Assembly (NCBI GenBank): GCA_905250125.1
Contig: CAJNOL010000070.1
Span: 62,001 to 126,000 of the forward strand
DNA length: 64,000 nucleotides
Direction: 5' to 3'
Origin: Rotaria sordida
Lineage: Eukaryota > Rotifera > Eurotatoria > Philodinida > Philodinidae
Within the stretch, counting starts at the first letter, position 1. Each line of letters begins with the position of its first letter. Positions 56,403 through 64,000 of the stretch are shown here, one piece after another. The notes below the pieces were generated by a model. It was given only the letters and a program-made list of their open reading frames with translations, searched no databases and had not been told where the DNA came from. Position numbers and translations under genes: made by a program.

Positions 56403-59400
56403 CCGAATTCGAACCAGTACATCCGGAGTTGATTCTATTATCTACGAACACATAGGAAATGAATAATTCAAATGAACATTCTATTCCAGTATTTTACTCC
56501 TTTCGAACTGAAGGTTCGGACTTGATTTTATTATTTATGAACAGACAACGAATGAACAATACGAACCAACATTCGATTCAAACATTTTGCGCACTTTTAC
56601 CACAACCCCTAGAACTATTGATATCGATGAGAATGAAATGGGTAATGAACGTTTTTTATCTTTAGGATTCTATTAAAATATTTTGCTCGATTCAAACTAA
56701 AGATTTCTAGTTGATTCTATTATCACCAAACAGACAACGCATGAAAAATACGAACCAACATTCTATTCAAACATTTTGCTCACTTTCAACCCAATCTCTA
56801 GGACTAATATAGATGGGAATGACATGGTGAACGAACGTTTTCTATCTTTACGGTTCTATTAAGATATTTTACTGGATTTGAACGAAATATTTCTACTTGA
56901 TTCTGTTATCAACGAATAGACAACGAATGAATAATATGAATCAATATTCGATTCCAACATTTCGCTGACTTTGAAACCAACCTCTAGCTATACAGATAGG
57001 AATGGGAATGAGATGGGGAATGAACGCTTTCTATCATTAGGGTTCTATTAAGATATTTTACTGGATTCGAACGAAAGATTTCTAGTTGATTCTGTTATCA
57101 ACGAACGGACAACGAATGAATAATATGAATCAACATTCGATTCAAACATTTTGCTCACTTTGAAGCCGACCTCTAGCTATACAGATAGGAATGGGAATGA
57201 GATGGGGAATGAACGCTTTCTACCATGAGGGTTCTATTAAAATATTTTACTCGATTCGAACTAAAGATTTCTAGTTTATTTTCTTATCAACAAAGAGACA
57301 ACGAATGGCTAATACTAACCAACATTCGATTCAAACATTCTGCGCATTTCGAAAACAACCTCTAGAAATACTGATATAGATGGGCATGAGATGAGTAATG
57401 AACGTTTTCTATCTTTAGGGTTCTATTAAAATATTTTGCTCAATCGGAATGGAAGATTGGTAGTTGACCTTGTTATGTACAAAAAGAAAACCAACGAATA
57501 ACACGCGAATCAACATTCGATTCAAAGATTTTGCTCACGTTGAAACCAACCTCTAAACGTACTGATAGAGATGTGAATGAAATGTGGAATGAACGCTTTC
57601 TATATACAGGGTTCTATTAAAATATTTTACTCAATTTAAACGAAAGATTTCTAGTTGATTTTGTTATCAACGAATAGAGAACGAATGAATAATTGAAATA
57701 AACATTTTACTCAAATATGCTCCTACATACAAACCAAAGATTTCGAGTTAATTTGGTTATCTACGAACAGACAACGAACAAATACTTCATAACAACATTT
57801 TGATTGAATAGTTTGCTTTAGTCGAATCAAAGATTTCGACTTAATCTTGTTATCTACGAAAAAACAACAAACGAATAACCCAAACAAACATTCTATTGAA
57901 ATATTTCGCTTCACTCGAATCAAAAATATCGAGTTGACTTCGTTATCTACCAGCAGAGAACCAACGGATCGTTCATAGGAACTTTCTAATCAAATATTTT
58001 GCTCCATCAGGATTGAAGATTTCCAGACGCTTTTGTAATCTACAAACCAACATCGCATGAATAACTCAAACCAACATCCTATTCCAATATTTTTCTGAAT
58101 TCGACCCATCTTGTTGAGTTGACTCTGTTATTTACGACGAGACAAAAAATGATTAATCTATAGGAACATTTCATACGAAAAGTGTTGCTCAATTTCAACC
58201 ACAGGTTTCCAGTTGATTTCGTTTTCCACGAACAAAGAACCACTGAATAGTTCATAGCAACATTCTACACAAATATCTTGCTTCATTCCAACCACCGATT
58301 TCAAGTTGACTTTTGTATCTAGGAACAAACAACAAATGACTACTTCAAACCAATAGTCTATCCAAATATTTTGCTCCATTCGAACATAAGATTTCTAGTT
58401 GATTTTGTTACATCAGAATAGACAATAAATGAATAGTTCATAGGAGCACAGTATTCAAATATTTTGCTTCATTCGAATCAGAGATTTGCAGTGGATTTTG
58501 TTATTGACAGACAGACAACTAATGGATAGTTCATAGCAACATTCCATTTAAATATTTTGCTTCATTCAAAGCAACCATGTGGAGTTGGTTTTGTTATCTA
58601 TGAACCAACAACAAATGCATACTTTAAACCAACAGTCCATCCAAATACTTTGGTTCATTCGAGCAAAACCTTTCCAGTTGGTTTTGTTACATACGAATAG
58701 ACAACAAATGAATAGTTCATAGGAACACATTATTTAAATATTTTGCTCGATTTGAATCAGAGATTTAGAATTGATTTTCTTATTAACAAACAGACAACAA
58801 GTAAATAGTTCATAGCAACATTCCATTCATAAATTTTGCTCCATTCCAACTCACGATGTGGAGCTCGTTTCGTTATCTGCCAACCAACAACAAATACATA
58901 CTTCAAACCAACACTCTATTCAAATATTCTGCTCCGTGAGAACAAAAGACTTGGAGATGATTCTCTTATCTACGAAGGGACAACAAATGAACAGTTCATA
59001 GGAACATTCTATTCAAATCTTTGCTCCATTCTAAACAAGGATTTCGAGTTCATTATATTATGTACCAACAGTAACAAATGAATAGTTTATAATAACATTT
59101 TATTTAATTATTTGGCTCCAGTCGAACCAAAACATGTGCAGTTGGCTATGTTACCTATCAACAAACAATGAATGAATAATCCGAACCAACATTCTATACA
59201 AATATTTTGTTGACTTTCACACCAACATGTATAGCTACTCATACAGATGGGAATCAGATGAGAAATGAACGATTTGTAGGGTAAGGGTTCTATTGACATA
59301 TTTAGCTCGATTTGAACAAAAGACTTCCATTTCATTCTATTTTCCGGGACAAACAAGGAATGAATAATTTAAACCAACATTCTATTCAAGTTTTTTGCTC

Positions 59401-62400
59401 CATTCGATGCACCTATTTCGAGTTGACTTCGTTATTCACAAATAGACCACAAATGATTAGTTCATATTAACATATTATTCAAACACTCAGCTCGTTTCGA
59501 ACAGAAGATTTCGACTTCATTTTGTTATTCGCGAACAGACATCAAAAGAATAATTCATAGGAACGTTCGATTCATAAATATTGTTTCATTGGAACCAACG
59601 ACCTGAAGTTGATTTTCCTATCTACCAACAGACAATATGTGAATACTTCCGACCAATATTCTCTTCAAATATTTTACTCTATTTGAACCAAAGATTTGGA
59701 ATTCATTTTGTTATCAACAAATAGACAACAAATAAATTGTTCATACGAGTGTTTGATTCAAATATTTTACTCCATTTGAACCAAAGATTTGGAATTCATT
59801 TTGTTATCAACAAATAGACAACAAATAAATTGTTCATACGAGTTTTTGATTCAAATATTTTACTCAAGTCGAACTAAGGATTTCCAGTTAATTTCGTTAT
59901 CTACGAATCTACAACACATTAACAGTTCAAACCAACACGTTATTCACATGTTGTGGTACATTCGAACCAAAGATTTGGAGTTGATTCTGTTCTCCACGAA
60001 TACACAACTAATGAATAATATGAACAAACGGTCACTTCAAACATTTTGCTCACGTTTAATCAAATCCCTAGAGGTACTGATATAGATAGGAATGAGATGG
60101 CTAATGAACGCTTTCTATCATTAGGGTTCTATTAGAATATTTTGCTCCTTTTTAATCAGAGATTTCTAGTTGATTTTCTTATCAACGAACAGACAACAAA
60201 TTAATAATACAAACCAACATCTGATTGAAATATTTTCCTCAATTTTAACCAAACTTCTCGAGGTACTCATATAGATGGAAATGAGATGGGGAATGAAGGA
60301 TTTCTATCTTTAGGATTCTATTAAAATTTTTTACTCGATTCGAACGAAAGATATGTAGCTAATTTTGCTATCTGCGAACAAGCAACAAATGAATACTTCA
60401 CACCAGTATTCTATTCAAATATTTTGCTCTGTTTGAAGCAAAGATTTTCGCGTGATTTTCTTATCTACGAATAGACAACAAGTCAATATTTCTAATTAAC
60501 ATATTTTTCAAATATATCACTCCCTTGAAGCCAAACATACTCAGTGGTTTTCGTTATTAACGAACAGAGGACAAATGCAGAGTTCATAGGAATATTTTAT
60601 TCGAATATTTTCCTCCATTCGAAACAAAGATTGTCAGTTGATTTCATTATTTACGAACAGAGAACAAAAAAATAATTCAAACCAACATACTATTCAAACG
60701 TTTTGGTCATCCGGAAGCCACCTTCTAGAGGTGATGATGTGCATAGAAATCAGACGAGAAATGAATGCTTTGTACGTTCAGTGTTCTTTTGAAATATTTC
60801 GTTGTATTCGAAATAAACATCACGAGTTCATTTTCTTATACACGAATACACAAATAAGGAATACTTCAAACCAACATTCCATTCCAACATTTTCCTCACT
60901 TTGAAGGCAACTTCTAGAGATAGCCATATAGATGCGAATCTAACGGAAAATGAACGCTTTCTAGGTTGAAGCTTCTATTCAAATATTTTGCTACGTTCAA
61001 ACTAAAGAGTCGAAGTTGATTTTCTTATGCACAAGCATAGAAAGAATGAATTCTTCGAACCAACATTCGTCTCAAATATTTTCCATCGTTCGAACGAAAC
61101 ATCTCGAGTTGACTTTCTTATTTATCAACCCACCACACATGAACAGATCACAGGAGCATTCTATACAAATGTTTTCGTGCATTCGAAGCAAAGATTAAAA
61201 GTTGATTTTGTTCTCTACAGACAAACAACTATTGAATAGTTCATATAAACATTCCATGCAAATACTGACTGCGTTCGAGCCAAAGATTTGGAGTTGACTT
61301 TGTTACCTACGAACAAACAAGGAATGAAAAATTCAAACCAACATTCTATTCAAATATGTTGTTCCGTTCGTACCAATCATTTCGGCTTCATTTTATAATC
61401 CACGCACAGTCAAGTAATGAATAGTGCGTACGAACATTTTAGTCAAATATTTTGCTCGATTCGAAACAAACATTTACAGTTGAGTTTCGTTTCTACGAAT
61501 AGATAACAAATGAATACTTCATACGAAGGTTTCATTCAAATACTTATCTAGATTCGAACCAAATATTTCCAGGTGACTTTGATATTTACGATCAGCAAAC
61601 AGATCAATGATTCAAACCAACATTCTGTTCAAATATTTTGTTCACTATCACACCAATATGTAGAGATATTGATACAGATGGGAATCAGATGAGAAATAAA
61701 CGTTTTGTAGGTTGAGAGTTCTATTCAACTATTTCGCTCCATTCGAACTAAACATCGAGAGTTGATTCTCTTTATGCGCAACATACACATAAGGAATATT
61801 TCAAACCACAATTCTGTTCAATTATTTCCTGCATTCAAACCAAATATTTCAAGTAGATTTTTTTATCTACGAACAAATATCAAATCAATAGTCGTTAGGA
61901 TTACTTTTTTCAAATATTTTGCTCACTTGAAAGAAAGGATTTTTATTTTATTTTATTTTCTATGAACAAACTATAAATGAGCGATTCATAGCAATATTCT
62001 ATTCAAAGATTATGCTCCTTTCGCACCAAAGGATTGGAGCTGATTTATTATTCATGAAGAGACAGCGAATGTATAATAGGAACCAGCATTCGATTCAAAC
62101 ATTTTCCTCATTTTCACCCCAACCTNNNNNNNNNNTTGACTTTGCTATTTACGAACAGCGAAGAAACGAATAAATCACACCAACATTGAATTCAAACGTT
62201 TTGTTCATTTTGAAGCCAACTTCGAGAGGTCCTGATATACATGGGAGTCACGGAAAAAATGAATGCTTGGTAGGTCCAGAGCTCTGTTGAAATATGTTGC
62301 TCCGTTGCAACTGAAGAGCGGCAGTTGATTTTCTGATGCATGAGCACACAACGAGTGAATACTTCGAACCAACATTCTATTGAAATATCTTGCTACCTTT

Positions 62401-64000
62401 CAATCAATGATTTCGATTTGTTTTGTTAGTTCTCCACATTCAACAAATGAATATTTCATAGGAAGATCCTTTTCAAATATTGCGGTTGATGTGAAACAAA
62501 GATTCCGAGTTGATTTTGTTTTTTAGGAACAGACAACAACTCAATAGTTTATACCAAGATTCTATTAAAATATTTTGCTCCGTTGCAAGCAACGATTTAG
62601 AGTTGCTTTTGTTATTTATGAATAGGCAACAAATGAAGCATAGAAACCAAGATTCTATTGAAAGATTTTTCTCAGTTTGAAACCAAGTTCTATAGGTACT
62701 GTTATCGACAGCAATTATATGTGAAATGAACGGTTTATAGATGGAGGATTGTGTTCCAATATTTTGGTCCATTCGAACCAAGAAGTGAAATTTGATTTTG
62801 TTATCCATGAAGAAAGAAGGAAAGAATAATTGAAACCAACATTCAATTCAAATATTTGGTGCCGTTAAATTCAGTGATGTCGAGTTCATTTTATTATGTA
62901 CGTATAGGCAAGAAATGATTAGTTCATAGCAACATTTTATTCAAATGTTTAGCTCGATTCGAGCCGAATGTTTCGAGTTCATTTTCTTATGTGTGAACAG
63001 TCAGGAAATGAATAGGTAATAGGAATGGTTGATTGAAATATTTTGCTTCATTGGAACCAGAAATTTGGAGTTTATTTTGTTATCTACAAACAGGCAACGA
63101 AGGAATAATATGAACCAACATTCTATTCAAACATTTTGTTCACTTGAAACCCAACTTGTAGAGGTACTGATATGGAGAAGAACCAGATGGGAAACGAATG
63201 CTTTGTATCGTTAGCGTCTTATTGAAATATTACGCTCGATTCCAACGAAAGATACGTTGTTCTATTTGTTATCTACGAAAAAACAACAAAGGAATACTTT
63301 TTACCAACATTCTATTCTCATATTTTCCTCTATTGGAAACAGAAATATACAGCTGATTTTGTTATCTACGACCAGGCAACAAATCCATATGTGTTAGGAA
63401 CATTTTCCCCAAATATCTCGCTCGCTTTGCAACAAAGATGAGAAGTTTTTTTCGTTAGTGGTGAATAGAGGAGAAATGAATAGTTCATACGAACATTTTT
63501 TTCAAAAACTTTGCTCCATTCGAGTCAAGGATTGGGCAGTAGTTTTATTCTCTACAAGCAGAGAACAAACGAATAATTCAGACCAGCATTCTATTCAAAT
63601 ATTTTCTTTCATTCAAACGCAAGACTATCACTTGGTCTTGTTAGCTACGAGGACAGAACAAACGAATAGTTCATAGGAACATTGTATTGAAATATTCTCC
63701 TGCTTCCAAACCAAACATTTGGAGCTGATTTTCTTATCTACGAAGAGACAACAAATGAATAGTTTATAAGAACGTTTTATGCAGAGATTTTGCGGCATAC
63801 GAGTCAAAGATTGGGCGCTAATTTAGTTACCTACTTACAAAGAACAAATGAATAGTTCAAACCACCATTCTCTTTGAATATTTTGCTCTATTTGAACGAT
63901 AGATATTGAGTTGATATTGTTATCTAATGAGATGGGAGAAAAGAACAGGTCATAGGAACAGTTTATTCCATATTTTGCTTGATTCGAACCGAAGACACGG
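56403..64000. repeat. 93-bp satellite array with A/B higher-order structure
   Basis: At least 7.6 kb, about 80 diverged monomers, open at the window end. Type A (93 bp) centres on TTTTGTTATCTACGAACAGA, then CAACAAATGAATAGTTCATA and GGAACATTCTATTCAAATAT. Type B (93-96 bp) shares the TTTTGCTC and TTCTATT ends but has GATATAGATGGGAATGAGAT in the middle. B follows an A variant ending CAAACATTTTGCTCAC. From 56.5 to 57.6 kb A and B alternate (period about 188). Later B units recur after 18, 9, 2, 5, 2, 8, 6, 5 and 5 monomers. Since 93 bp is 31 codons, ORFs with 31-residue repeats appear on both strands; none exceeds about 110 codons, so they are by-products. Confidence 0.88.
62126..62135. other. 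Assembly gap (10 N) inside the satellite
   Basis: Ten N replace the join between two monomers. The sequence jumps from the start of a B unit (AACCT) to the middle of an A unit (TTGACTTTG), so monomers are probably missing. Confidence 0.95.

Noticed and set aside
62473-62808. 111-codon ORF inside the 93-bp satellite
   Set aside because: It follows the 31-codon repeat period and is explained by unit length divisible by three; neighbouring units carry stops in the same frame.
1-64000. CRISPR array, bacterial operons or rRNA genes
   Set aside because: No short identical repeats with unique spacers, no ribosome-binding-site/operon structure and no rRNA signature; genes are intron-containing and eukaryotic.

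Overview
Organism. This is a eukaryotic, AT-rich window (roughly 70% A+T by eye). Most introns are about 50-70 bp with GT/AG borders, genes lie close together, and foldback elements, minisatellites and decayed transposons are abundant. Retromer, pre-rRNA processing, mRNA export and palmitoyltransferase genes mark an animal-like nuclear genome. Compact genes, very short introns, hammerhead-bearing repeats and a B-box/coiled-coil protein of a type common in rotifers make a bdelloid rotifer (Rotaria/Adineta-like) my best guess. That is inference, not proof.

Layout. 1-28.3 kb is the gene-dense part. Six genes run head-to-tail on the minus strand: VPS26 (17787-15595), a B-box/coiled-coil protein (15209-13809), NOB1 (13681-10692), a small single-pass membrane protein (10334-9822), a short SAC3/GANP-type mRNA-export protein (7730-1121) and the first exon of an SDR dehydrogenase that leaves the window (1016-860). 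A ZDHHC17-like ankyrin palmitoyltransferase (19552-25074, plus) is divergent from VPS26 and convergent with a Di-Ras-like GTPase (28305-26446, minus). I rebuilt exon structures by splice signals and reading phase; each complete gene closes in frame.

28.3-41.6 kb has no gene I can support. It holds several foldback (inverted-repeat) elements, including a nest at 30.95-33.2 kb around an assembly gap, plus small MITEs and a degenerate AATCGATT-rich array.

41.6-64 kb is repeat-dominated. It contains minisatellites of about 34 bp and 51 bp (the latter with a hairpin in each monomer), a roughly 170-bp satellite that changes orientation, a G+C-richer degenerate tract, and a decayed Tc1/mariner element with perfect TA duplications that was itself hit by an 8-bp-TSD MITE. 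Then come a piggyBac relic, an array of four hammerhead-ribozyme-like motifs in about 0.6 kb, and a 93-bp satellite (types A and B in a higher-order pattern) filling 56.4 kb to the window end. This looks like subtelomeric or other accessory chromatin.

Working together. The host genes are unrelated housekeeping and signalling functions (endosome sorting, 40S maturation, mRNA export, protein lipidation, small-GTPase signalling); there is no pathway cluster. The most interesting signals are the hammerhead array (53.7-54.3 kb), a foldback family present three times, the higher-order 93-bp satellite, and non-canonical residues at key sites of the Di-Ras-like GTPase and the DHHC enzyme.
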